A DNA stretch of 12,035 nt from an uncultured Actinomycetes bacterium (GTDB taxonomy: Bacteria > Actinomycetota > Thermoleophilia > Miltoncostaeales > Miltoncostaeaceae), in assembly GCA_903866425.1 (NCBI GenBank), contig CAIPNN010000043.1:1-12035 (forward strand). Reading direction: 5' to 3'. This document shows, piece by piece, positions 1-5,790 of this stretch (position 1 is its first letter; every line of letters starts with the position of its first letter). The position numbers were made by a program, and so were the translations under genes. The notes under the pieces are model-generated. The model did not search any database. It was not told the DNA's origin and saw nothing but the letters and a program-made list of their open reading frames with translations.

Positions 1-219
1 CTCGACGTGACCAACCGCCACCACCTCGCGCTGCTGCCCGCCGACCGCATCGTCGAGACGCTCGGGCAGGCGCTGGCGCAAACGTACGCGCCCGGCCGCC
101 CCATCCCGTCTGCCGTCAGCCTGGTGTCAGGGCCCAGCCGCAGCAGCGACATCGAGAAGATCTCCACGCTCGGCGCGCATGGGGCGCTCACCGAGCATGT
201 GATGATCATCGGCGGCTAG
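1..219 (+). CDS. LutC-like LUD-domain protein, C-terminal fragment (5' end outside window)
   Basis: The reading frame is open from base 1 and ends at TAG 217-219, so only the last 72 residues are seen. They contain SLVSGPSRSSDIEKIS followed by GAHGALTEHVMIIGG. This matches the C-terminal signature of the LUD domain (LutC/YkgG type), where a G-P-S-x-[TS]-x-D-I-E segment is followed by a G-x-H-G-P/A-x-x-x-H-V-x-[IL] strand. LutC proteins are part of the LutABC L-lactate oxidation system, but many LUD proteins stand alone and their chemistry is unclear. The first GTG in view (base 7) lies inside the domain and is not the real start. It is the only plus-strand gene here and converges on smpB. The two stop codons share the palindrome CTAG (216-219), a 4-nt overlap. 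Whether lutA/lutB neighbours exist upstream cannot be seen. Confidence 0.75.
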   Translation, partial: LDVTNRHHLALLPADRIVETLGQALAQTYAPGRPIPSAVSLVSGPSRSSDIEKISTLGAHGALTEHVMIIGG

Positions 220-716
220 CTGCGCCCCCGGCGGGCGTTGGCCCGCGACAGCTCGCGCGACATCTCCTTGTCCTTGATGGCCACGCGCTTGTCGTACTGC
301 GTGCGCCCGCGGCCAAGGCCCAGCTCAAGCTTGGCCCGGCCGTCGTCGTTGAAGTACATGCGCAGCGGGATGAGGGCCACGCCCTTCTCGCTCAGCTTGC
401 CGTCGATCTTGTCGATCTCGCGGCGGTGCAGCAGCAGGCGGCGGGTGCGCTGGGGGTCGTGCCCGCGGCCGCCGGCAGGGCCGTAGTCGCTGATGTGGGC
501 ACCGATGAGGAAGATCTCGCCGTTGATCACCTGTGCGTAGGCGTCGCGGATCATCGCGCCGCTCTCACGCAGGCCCTTCACCTCGGTGCCCGTGAGGGCA
601 ACACCCGCCTCGTAGCGATCGAGGATCTCGTACTCGTGCAGCGCCTTGCGGTTCTGCGCGATGTCCTTGCGCGGCGGCACCTTGGTGGTGCCCTTCTTGT
701 TGGCCTTCTTCCCCAT
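216..716 (-). CDS. smpB: SsrA-binding protein SmpB
   Basis: SmpB binds the tRNA-like domain of tmRNA and brings it to stalled ribosomes for trans-translation. The 166-residue product has the normal family length. Diagnostic stretches are NRKALHEYEILDRYEAGVAL (22-41) with LTGTEVKGLR (41-50), GEIFLIGAHISDY (66-78), the HDPQRTRRLLLHRREI block (86-101), a lysine/arginine-rich YDKRVAIKDK (141-150), and a basic C-terminal tail (RANARRGRS) as expected for the part that inserts in the mRNA channel. The ATG at 716 was chosen over an in-frame ATG at 794. It opens with the usual MGKKA-type basic leader, it does not overlap rnr, and an AGGA lies 8 nt upstream. The gene follows rnr by 10 nt, apparently in the same operon, a functional pairing since RNase R degrades tmRNA-released mRNAs. 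No tmRNA gene was recognised in the window. Confidence 0.96.
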   Translation of the reverse strand: MGKKANKKGTTKVPPRKDIAQNRKALHEYEILDRYEAGVALTGTEVKGLRESGAMIRDAYAQVINGEIFLIGAHISDYGPAGGRGHDPQRTRRLLLHRREIDKIDGKLSEKGVALIPLRMYFNDDGRAKLELGLGRGRTQYDKRVAIKDKEMSRELSRANARRGRS

Positions 717-724
717 TCGGGCGA

Positions 725-728
725 TCCT
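725..728 (-). promoter_or_regulatory. Ribosome binding site of smpB, overlapping the rnr stop codon
   Basis: On the minus strand the sequence reads TAGGATCGCCCGA before ATG 716. AGGA (728-725) lies 8 nt before the start and shares bases with the TAG that ends rnr (729-727). This supports the start at 716 and suggests termination-reinitiation coupling of rnr and smpB. Confidence 0.6.
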
Positions 729-2544
729 ATCGGCCCCGGGGCGGCCTCCGGCCACGGCGCGGCGCACGATGCCGGTCGCGCTGCTCTGGAACACGGGTGG
801 TTTTCGGGGCGGGGCTGTCGGATGGCTCCACCGTCACACGACCGCGAATGGGCTCGATGTCGTGAATGCGCACGCTCACGGCGTCGCCCAGACGGATGCG
901 GGCGCCTGTCGCTTCGCCGATGGCCTGCACGCCGTCCGGGTCGGGCACCCAGTGGTCACTCGGCATGCGGCGAAATGGCATGAAGCCCTCGTAGGCCTGA
1001 CCGAAGGCCACAAACAGGCCCGACTGCCCGATACCGGTCACCTCACCCTCGCGCGCGCGGTCCCACTCGTCGTCGCCACGCATCTCGTCGGCCAGCAGAT
1101 AGGCCAGGCACATGCGGTCGGCACGGCGCTCCAGATCGGTGGCGTCACGCTCGCGCTCGCTGCTGTCGCGGGCGATCTCGGGCAGAATGGCCACCTCGGG
1201 CGCAGGCTCACCAAGCCCAAGGGCGTGCACCAGACCGCGGTGCACCACCAGGTCGGGGTACCGGCGAATGGGCGAGGTGAAGTGCAGGTATGCCGCGCTC
1301 GCGAGCCCCGAGTGACTCGTCTCATCAGGGCGGTAGACGGCCCGCTGCAGGGCGCGCAGCACCATGTACGGCAGCGACCTGCTGCCCTGCCCCGTGCGCT
1401 CGGCATACATGCGGGTGGCGTGGGCGGCCACACCCGCGGCCTCGCGGCGCTGGTCGGTGGTGAGCATGCCCTCGGCCAGTGGCGGCACGGGCACGCCAAG
1501 CACCTCGAGGCGGGTCCACATCTCTTCAATGGCCATCTGCTCGGGATCACCGTGCACGCGGAAGATGGTGGGTACCTTGCGGGCGATGAGGAACCTGGCC
1601 ACGGCCTCGTTGGCCGCGATCATGCACTCCTCAATGAGGGAGTGGGCATCGGTGGGGCCTTCGATCTCGAGCCCGGCGATGCGGTCACCGTCGAAGTGGA
1701 ACCGGGGCTCGGTGGTGGCGACGTCGAGCGCCCCCCGGCGCATGCGGCGGGCACGCAGCGACCGCGCGAGGTCCATGGCCAGGCGCACGTCGGCCTCCAT
1801 CACCGCGTCACCCAGGCCCCCATGGCCCTCGAGCAGGGCGTCGACCTGGGGGTATGTGAGCCGGCGGTCCGATCGGATGAGCGAGCGGTGGAATGCCTCG
1901 CCCGTGACCGTGCCATCGGGCATCACCAACATCTGTGCGGTGAGCGCCTTGCGATCGACGCCCGGGCGGAGCGAGCAGATGTCGTTTGAGAGCTGCTCGG
2001 GCAGCATCGGGTCAACCCGCCCGGGCAGGTACGTGGAGCAGCCGCGGCGCTCGGCCTCGCGGTCCACCGCACCCCCTGCCGGCACGAACCGGCTCACATC
2101 AGCGATATGCACCCACAGCCTGATGCCCTCGCCTTCGCGCTCAACGGCGATGGCGTCGTCGTGATCCTTCGCACCGTCGGGGTCGATCGTGATGACCCGC
2201 TGATCGCGCATGTCGCGACGGTCGGGGTCGTGGTCGCCCGCAGCACGCACGGCGGCATCCGCCTCGTCATGCGCTTTCTGACCAAAGCCCCGCCCCAGGT
2301 GCTCATGGGCGGCCAGAGCCCGGATGGCCGCGCCCGCAGATGCGGCGGGACCGTGCACCTTGGTCACCTCTGCCCCGCCCCCCTTGAGGCGGGCGGTCAC
2401 CAGATCGCCCATCTTGGCCTCGCCCCGGCCGGTCTTCAGCAACGGCACCTCGGGACCCGCCTCGAATACCGGGCGCAGGGCCATGCCCCGGCCATGGGGC
2501 AGCAGTTCGGCCACAAAGCTGGCACCGGTGCGGCCGCGTGCCAT
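727..2544 (-). CDS. rnr: Exoribonuclease R/II family protein, short form
   Basis: This is a processive 3'-5' hydrolytic exoribonuclease. Of 605 residues, about 1-65 form one OB/cold-shock-like RNA-binding region. Residues 110-430 are the RNB catalytic domain, with DPDGAKDHDDAI (121-132) giving the metal-binding Asp121, Asp127, Asp129 and Asp130, and HFTSPIRRYPDL (421-432) giving the conserved arginines near the active site. Residues 497-575 are the S1 domain (EGEVTGIGQSGLFVAF), followed by a basic tail (RHRAPRRGRRPPRGR). It is shorter than typical RNase R (about 700-800 residues) and lacks a second cold-shock domain and helix-turn-helix at the N-terminus. It is therefore closer in size to RNase II, but the basic tail and smpB neighbour favour an R-type role. 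The ATG at 2544 begins 4 nt after the ctpA stop. An upstream in-frame ATG at 2646 would overlap ctpA by 98 nt and add unconserved residues, so it was not used. Confidence 0.9.
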   Translation of the reverse strand: MARGRTGASFVAELLPHGRGMALRPVFEAGPEVPLLKTGRGEAKMGDLVTARLKGGGAEVTKVHGPAASAGAAIRALAAHEHLGRGFGQKAHDEADAAVRAAGDHDPDRRDMRDQRVITIDPDGAKDHDDAIAVEREGEGIRLWVHIADVSRFVPAGGAVDREAERRGCSTYLPGRVDPMLPEQLSNDICSLRPGVDRKALTAQMLVMPDGTVTGEAFHRSLIRSDRRLTYPQVDALLEGHGGLGDAVMEADVRLAMDLARSLRARRMRRGALDVATTEPRFHFDGDRIAGLEIEGPTDAHSLIEECMIAANEAVARFLIARKVPTIFRVHGDPEQMAIEEMWTRLEVLGVPVPPLAEGMLTTDQRREAAGVAAHATRMYAERTGQGSRSLPYMVLRALQRAVYRPDETSHSGLASAAYLHFTSPIRRYPDLVVHRGLVHALGLGEPAPEVAILPEIARDSSERERDATDLERRADRMCLAYLLADEMRGDDEWDRAREGEVTGIGQSGLFVAFGQAYEGFMPFRRMPSDHWVPDPDGVQAIGEATGARIRLGDAVSVRIHDIEPIRGRVTVEPSDSPAPKTTRVPEQRDRHRAPRRGRRPPRGR

Positions 2545-2548
2545 ACGG

Positions 2549-3772
2549 CTAGGGCTTGCCCGTGCAGGCGCGCGCCAGGGCAACGTCGAGCGCCTCGTCG
2601 GCGTTGGTGCCCGGGCGATCCACCACAAACACGTCGGGCTGCACACCCTTCTTGCCGATGTCGGTGCCCTTGGGAGTGAGATAGCCCGCGATGGTCACCG
2701 TGATGGCACCGCCATCCGTGGTGCGCTGGGTCACCTGCACCGCCGACTTGCCGAAGGTGGGCTCCCCCACCACCAGCGCCCGGCCGTTGTCCTTGAGGGC
2801 GCCGGTCACGATCTCGGATGCGCTCGCGCTGTTCCTGTCGACCAACACGGTCACGGGCACGTCAGCCGGGATCGGATCGCCCTCGGCCTTCCGCATCTCT
2901 TCGGGCGTGGTGCGGCCCTCGATGGTCACCACCGCCTGACCGGGCTTGAGGAAGTCGCCGGCCACGGCGACGGCCTCGTCAACAAGCCCGCCCGGGTCAC
3001 CGCGAAGGTCGAGCACCACCGCGGTGGCGCCCTTGCCCAGCAGCTTCGTCACCTCGTCACGCACGGCGTCGCCTGCGCCGACATCAAAGCGGTCGAGCGA
3101 CACCACGGCCACCTTGCAGCCGTCACCCTGACGAATGCGGCCCTCGACGAGGGGAACGGTGACGTCACCTCGGGTCACCTTCACTGTCTTGGTGGTGCCA
3201 TCAGCCGTGCGGATGCCCAGGGTCACCGAGGTACCGAGCTTGCCGGCGATTGCGAGCACGCTCTTCTCGGGGCCGCGCTTCGACACGGGGATGCCGCCCA
3301 CCGAGGTGATGACATCCCCCTTCGCAAGACCGGCAGTGGCCGCCGGGCTGTCGGCAAACACCTCAGTGATCCCGATGCCGCCATTGCTCCGCTTTACCCG
3401 GATACCGATGCCGGTGTACCGCCCCTCAGACGCCCGCATCAGTTCGCGGTACTGCTCGGGCGTGAGGTACTGGGTCCAGCGGTTGCCAAGCGATGCGGCG
3501 GCTGCGGCAGCGGCCACGCGCTCGAGCTCGGTGCGGTCGATGGGCCCGCGGTAGCGGTCGGCCAGCACGTTGATGACCTGATCGGGCAGCGAGCCCACCG
3601 ATCCGCCCACCAGGACGTCGCGCAGCGGTGTGGGCAGCTGGTCGAGCCCCGACTGACGGGGGTGCCCACCAACCACGATGCCCGCCACGAAGATGACGAG
3701 GCCCACTGCGACGGCGACGACCCACCGGCCAACCCGGCGCGACGTTGAGGGTTCCCCTGACACGAGGGGCAT
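2549..3772 (-). CDS. S41 family C-terminal processing peptidase (CtpA/CtpB-like)
   Basis: This is an envelope serine protease of the tail-specific/CTP family, which trims or degrades exported proteins from exposed C-termini. Of 407 residues, 14-35 are a hydrophobic membrane anchor. Residues about 110-200 form a PDZ domain (RYTGIGIRV, then DSPAATAGLAKGDVITSVGG). Residues about 215-385 are the S41 core, with LRGDPGGLVDEAV (256-268), DRNSASASEIVTGAL (312-326) and GEPTFGKSAVQ (336-346). By alignment with CtpB the triad should be Ser317, Lys342 and Gln346, at the expected spacing of 25 and 4. The family context (Prc and CtpA proteases that clear peptidoglycan hydrolases) fits its place next to ftsEX. 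The ATG at 3772 sits 4 nt after a strong hairpin and has no room for a Shine-Dalgarno. A GTG three codons later (3763) has AGGA at 8 nt and may be the real start. It ends 4 nt before rnr. Confidence 0.93.
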   Translation of the reverse strand: MPLVSGEPSTSRRVGRWVVAVAVGLVIFVAGIVVGGHPRQSGLDQLPTPLRDVLVGGSVGSLPDQVINVLADRYRGPIDRTELERVAAAAAAASLGNRWTQYLTPEQYRELMRASEGRYTGIGIRVKRSNGGIGITEVFADSPAATAGLAKGDVITSVGGIPVSKRGPEKSVLAIAGKLGTSVTLGIRTADGTTKTVKVTRGDVTVPLVEGRIRQGDGCKVAVVSLDRFDVGAGDAVRDEVTKLLGKGATAVVLDLRGDPGGLVDEAVAVAGDFLKPGQAVVTIEGRTTPEEMRKAEGDPIPADVPVTVLVDRNSASASEIVTGALKDNGRALVVGEPTFGKSAVQVTQRTTDGGAITVTIAGYLTPKGTDIGKKGVQPDVFVVDRPGTNADEALDVALARACTGKP

Positions 3773-3776
3773 CCTA

Positions 3777-3800
3777 GGCCCGGCCGGTGCCGGCCGGGCC
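3777..3800. repeat. Perfect GC-rich inverted repeat between ftsX and the S41 peptidase gene
   Basis: The arms GGCCCGGCCGG (3777-3787) and CCGGCCGGGCC (3790-3800) are perfectly complementary and 2 nt apart, giving in practice a 10-bp stem with a 4-nt loop. The repeat fills most of the 33-nt gap between the ftsX stop and the next ATG. No T-run follows on either strand, so it is not a classical intrinsic terminator. On the minus-strand transcript it could attenuate transcription, block 3' exonucleases, or occlude translation initiation of the peptidase gene. Confidence 0.7.
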
Positions 3801-3805
3801 CCAGA

Positions 3806-4708
3806 TCAGATGCGCAGGAACCTGCGGAGGGTGATGCCGCTGCCCAGCGCGCCGAGGAATGCGCCTGCACCCACGAGCACCAGCGTCAGCAGCGGGAACC
3901 CGATGGTGGTGGCAGCGCTGCCCGACTTGGTGAGCGCCGTGTCGGCACCCGATGCCCAGGCGTCAACCACGCCCACCTTGATGCCCCACAGCATGGCCAC
4001 GGCCACAACGGCACCGACCAGGCCACAGATGACGCCCTCGATCATGAACGGCCACCTGATGAACCAGTTGGTGGCACCCACAAGGCGCATCACCTCCACC
4101 TCACGCCGTCTGGCGAAGATGGACAGCCTGATGGTGTTGCCGATGAGCAGAATGGCGGCGATCAACAGAATGCCGATGAGCGCGAAGCCTGCCCACTGCA
4201 CGAACTTGGCGGCGGTGAGCAGCCTGTCGGCGGTGGTCTGCGGGTACACGATGCCTTCGGTGGGGTCGAGCGCCGGGTCGTCCTTGATTGCCGCAACCAC
4301 GGCGTTGGCGTTCTCGGCCTCGGCCGGCTGCACGTTGAACTTGGCGGGCAGCGGGTTGCTCGGCAGCTCGTCGAGCACCGACGGGTCGCGCAGGCGCTCA
4401 CGCATGAGGCGCAGCGCGTCATCCTTGCTCACGTAGGTGAAGCCCGCGATGGTGCCGTCGGTCTTCAGCACATCGAGACGGCCCTTCAAGGCGTTCACCT
4501 GAGCAATGGATGCGTTGTCGGAGATATAGACGTCAACGTCCACCTTGGCCTTCTGGGCGTCCACGGCCGATCGCACGTACATGAACGACGGGATGAAGGC
4601 GCCGAGGATGAACACGGCGATGAGCGCAGTGACGGTGGCGGCCACCGAGATGGCGGCGTTGGCGCGGATGCTGCGGAGCGCCTCACGGAAGAACATGCCG
4701 ATTCTCAT
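3806..4708 (-). CDS. ftsX: Cell-division ABC-like membrane protein FtsX
   Basis: FtsX is the membrane partner of FtsE. FtsEX does not transport but transmits ATP hydrolysis across the membrane to activate peptidoglycan hydrolases at division or during elongation. The 300-residue product has the family layout. It starts with a cytoplasmic leader (MRIGMFFREALRSIRAN), followed by TM1 at about 18-42, an extracytoplasmic domain about 43-168 with the YVSKDDALRLMRERL segment, and TM2 at about 170-192. A cytoplasmic loop FARRREVEVMRLVGATNWFI (198-217) is characteristic of FtsX/MacB-type permeases. TM3 lies at about 222-246 and TM4 at about 270-290. The start ATG overlaps the ftsE stop as ATGA and has GGGGGAG 5 nt upstream. 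Downstream lies an S41 peptidase rather than the M23 hydrolase often found after ftsX in Firmicutes. Confidence 0.95.
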   Translation of the reverse strand: MRIGMFFREALRSIRANAAISVAATVTALIAVFILGAFIPSFMYVRSAVDAQKAKVDVDVYISDNASIAQVNALKGRLDVLKTDGTIAGFTYVSKDDALRLMRERLRDPSVLDELPSNPLPAKFNVQPAEAENANAVVAAIKDDPALDPTEGIVYPQTTADRLLTAAKFVQWAGFALIGILLIAAILLIGNTIRLSIFARRREVEVMRLVGATNWFIRWPFMIEGVICGLVGAVVAVAMLWGIKVGVVDAWASGADTALTKSGSAATTIGFPLLTLVLVGAGAFLGALGSGITLRRFLRI

Positions 4709-5553
4709 GCGATCTCCCCCGTGTCGCCCGGGTCCTCGTTGTAGCCGCCCTCCGCATCGCGCACGATGCGCCCGTCGTCAAGACGGATCACGCGCATCTG
4801 CATGCGGTCGACGGTGTGCTGATCGTGCGTGGCCACCAGCACCGTGGTGCCGGTGCGGTTGATGCGCAGCAGCAGGTCCATGATGCCCAGCGAGGTCTCG
4901 GGGTCGAGGTTTCCGGTGGGCTCATCGGCGATGAGCAGGCGCGGCTGGTTCACCAGCGCGCGGGCGATGCTCACGCGCTGCTGCTCGCCACCCGACATCT
5001 CGCGCGGAAGGCGGTCCTCCTTGCCCTCAAGACCCACGAGGCTGAGGATTGCCGGAACACTACGGCGCACTTCCTGGCGCGAGTGACCGGTGACCTGAAG
5101 CGCATAGGCCACGTTCTCGGCGGCGGTGCGGTCGGGCAGCAGGCGGAAGTCCTGGAACACGCAGCCGATGGCACGGCGCAGGTACGGCACCTTGCTCCTG
5201 CGCAGTTCGCCCAGGTCGCGGCCGCCGATGATGACATTGCCGGACGTGGGGCGAAGTTCGCGGATGCACAGGCGGATGAAGGTGGACTTGCCCGAACCCG
5301 AGGGGCCGACGAGGAACACGAACTCACCCGTGTTGATGGCCACCGACACGCCGTCGAGGCCGCGGTGCTCACCGTCGTACTTCTTGATGACACCCTGAAA
5401 CTGCACCATCGGCCCATTGCCCGGGCGGAAGATGTCGCCCTTGCGGCGCTTCGCCGGCTCAAGCGGCGGTGCCAGCAACATGGCATCCATGGATGGGTCG
5501 TCAGCGACCTCCACGAGCGTGAATGCGGGCTTCTCTTGTTCGATTCGTGCCAT
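4705..5553 (-). CDS. ftsE: Cell-division ATP-binding protein FtsE with N-terminal extension
   Basis: FtsE is the cytoplasmic ATPase of the FtsEX complex. Numbering from ATG 5553 gives 282 residues. The ABC core has Walker A GPSGSGKS (83-90), a Q-loop in FQDFRLLPD (133-141), signature MSGGEQQR (186-193), Walker B LLIADEPTGNLD (206-217) and the H-loop ATHD (241-244). FtsE usually begins directly at a sequence like the internal MVQFQGVIKKYDG (ATG 5409). Here about 48 extra residues precede it, rich in Pro, Glu and Asp and ending in a basic AKRRKGD. The start at 5553 has GGAAAG 8 nt upstream and is followed by A/T-richer early codons, whereas ATG 5409 has no Shine-Dalgarno. A further in-frame ATG at 5574 is possible. 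It overlaps ftsX by 4 nt (ATGA). It is separated from prfB by about 237 bp with hairpins, so it may have its own promoter, but I cannot point to one convincingly. Confidence 0.93.
   Translation of the reverse strand: MARIEQEKPAFTLVEVADDPSMDAMLLAPPLEPAKRRKGDIFRPGNGPMVQFQGVIKKYDGEHRGLDGVSVAINTGEFVFLVGPSGSGKSTFIRLCIRELRPTSGNVIIGGRDLGELRRSKVPYLRRAIGCVFQDFRLLPDRTAAENVAYALQVTGHSRQEVRRSVPAILSLVGLEGKEDRLPREMSGGEQQRVSIARALVNQPRLLIADEPTGNLDPETSLGIMDLLLRINRTGTTVLVATHDQHTVDRMQMRVIRLDDGRIVRDAEGGYNEDPGDTGEIA
4714..4720 (-). promoter_or_regulatory. Ribosome binding site of ftsX inside the ftsE 3' end
   Basis: GGGGGAG on the minus strand lies 5 nt before the ftsX ATG (4708). With the ATGA stop/start overlap it indicates coupled translation of FtsE and FtsX, consistent with a fixed stoichiometry of the complex. 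Confidence 0.65.
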
Positions 5554-5561
5554 TGGCGGCG

Positions 5562-5567
5562 CTTTCC
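5562..5567 (-). promoter_or_regulatory. Ribosome binding site supporting the ftsE start at 5553
   Basis: GGAAAG on the minus strand stands 8 nt before ATG 5553. Neither the alternative ATG at 5574 nor the canonical-length ATG at 5409 has an equally good match, which favours the extended FtsE. Confidence 0.5.
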
Positions 5568-5608
5568 ACTCCATTGGGATATGGATCCGTTACGGCCCCG
5601 GGTTTCGC

Positions 5609-5622
5609 CACGGCGCGCCGTG
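5609..5622. repeat. 14-bp perfect palindrome upstream of ftsE
   Basis: CACGGCGCGCCGTG is fully self-complementary and lies about 55 bp upstream of the ftsE start within the prfB-ftsE intergenic region. It could be an operator for a dimeric regulator or a small hairpin in the mRNA. In GC-rich DNA such palindromes also arise by chance. No -10/-35 pair was recognised around it. Confidence 0.4.
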
Positions 5623-5691
5623 CCCCTGCCGGACCTGCAACGGGCCGCAATGAGTAGCGCCCGCAACGACGCCCACACACGGGAAGGTTCC

Positions 5692-5725
5692 CCGGAGACA
5701 GACCCTCCCCGGGGTCTGTCCCCGG
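5692..5725. repeat. Long hairpin in the prfB-ftsE gap, REP-like
   Basis: GACAGACCC (5697-5705) pairs perfectly with GGGTCTGTC (5712-5720) across a 6-nt loop. After a single A-C mismatch the stem continues with CCGG (5692-5695) and CCGG (5722-5725), giving 14-nt arms. There is no T-tract on either side, so simple terminator function is not supported. Its half-site is shared with another copy at 5770-5780. The arrangement resembles palindromic REP-type units. Confidence 0.7.
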
Positions 5726-5780
5726 TTCCGGGCAAGTAGCCCGGTTTGCAGGTACTTCTTGAACCACCCTCTGTCCCCGG
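5715..5780. repeat. 11-bp direct repeat TCTGTCCCCGG, two copies
   Basis: The 11-mer TCTGTCCCCGG occurs exactly at 5715-5725 and 5770-5780, 55 bp apart. An inverted copy with one mismatch (CCGGAGACAGA) is at 5692-5702. Three copies within 90 bp of an otherwise gene-dense window point to a small repeat element rather than chance. Confidence 0.65.
5728..5744. repeat. Small stem-loop between prfB and ftsE
   Basis: CCGGGC (5728-5733) and GCCCGG (5739-5744) form a perfect 6-bp stem with a 5-nt loop, directly beside the larger hairpin at 5692-5725. No T-run follows on either strand. Confidence 0.5.
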
Positions 5781-5784
5781 GTGG
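5764..5784. repeat. Stem-loop just after the prfB stop codon
   Basis: CCACCC (5764-5769) pairs with GGGTGG (5779-5784) around a 9-nt loop that contains most of the second TCTGTCCCCGG copy. On the minus strand it begins 7 nt after the prfB stop. It could stabilise the prfB 3' end. No U-tract follows, so Rho-independent termination is unlikely. Confidence 0.4.
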
Positions 5785-5790
5785 GGTCGG

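Noticed and set aside
216..716. tmRNA (ssrA) gene next to smpB
   Set aside because: The flanks of smpB are filled by coding sequence of rnr and the LUD gene. No tRNA-like ends or tag-reading frame were seen.
646..1989. 447-codon plus-strand open frame opposite rnr and the smpB 5' end
   Set aside because: It is antisense to the RNB domain and the smpB start. The translation shows no family signature, so it is treated as a shadow.
2324..3748. 474-codon plus-strand open frame opposite the S41 peptidase and the rnr 5' end
   Set aside because: It is antisense to the catalytic motifs of the peptidase, with composition bias only and no independent support.
5692..5784. Rho-independent terminator after prfB
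   Set aside because: The stems are good, but no T-run follows any of them on either strand, so they are listed as repeats instead.
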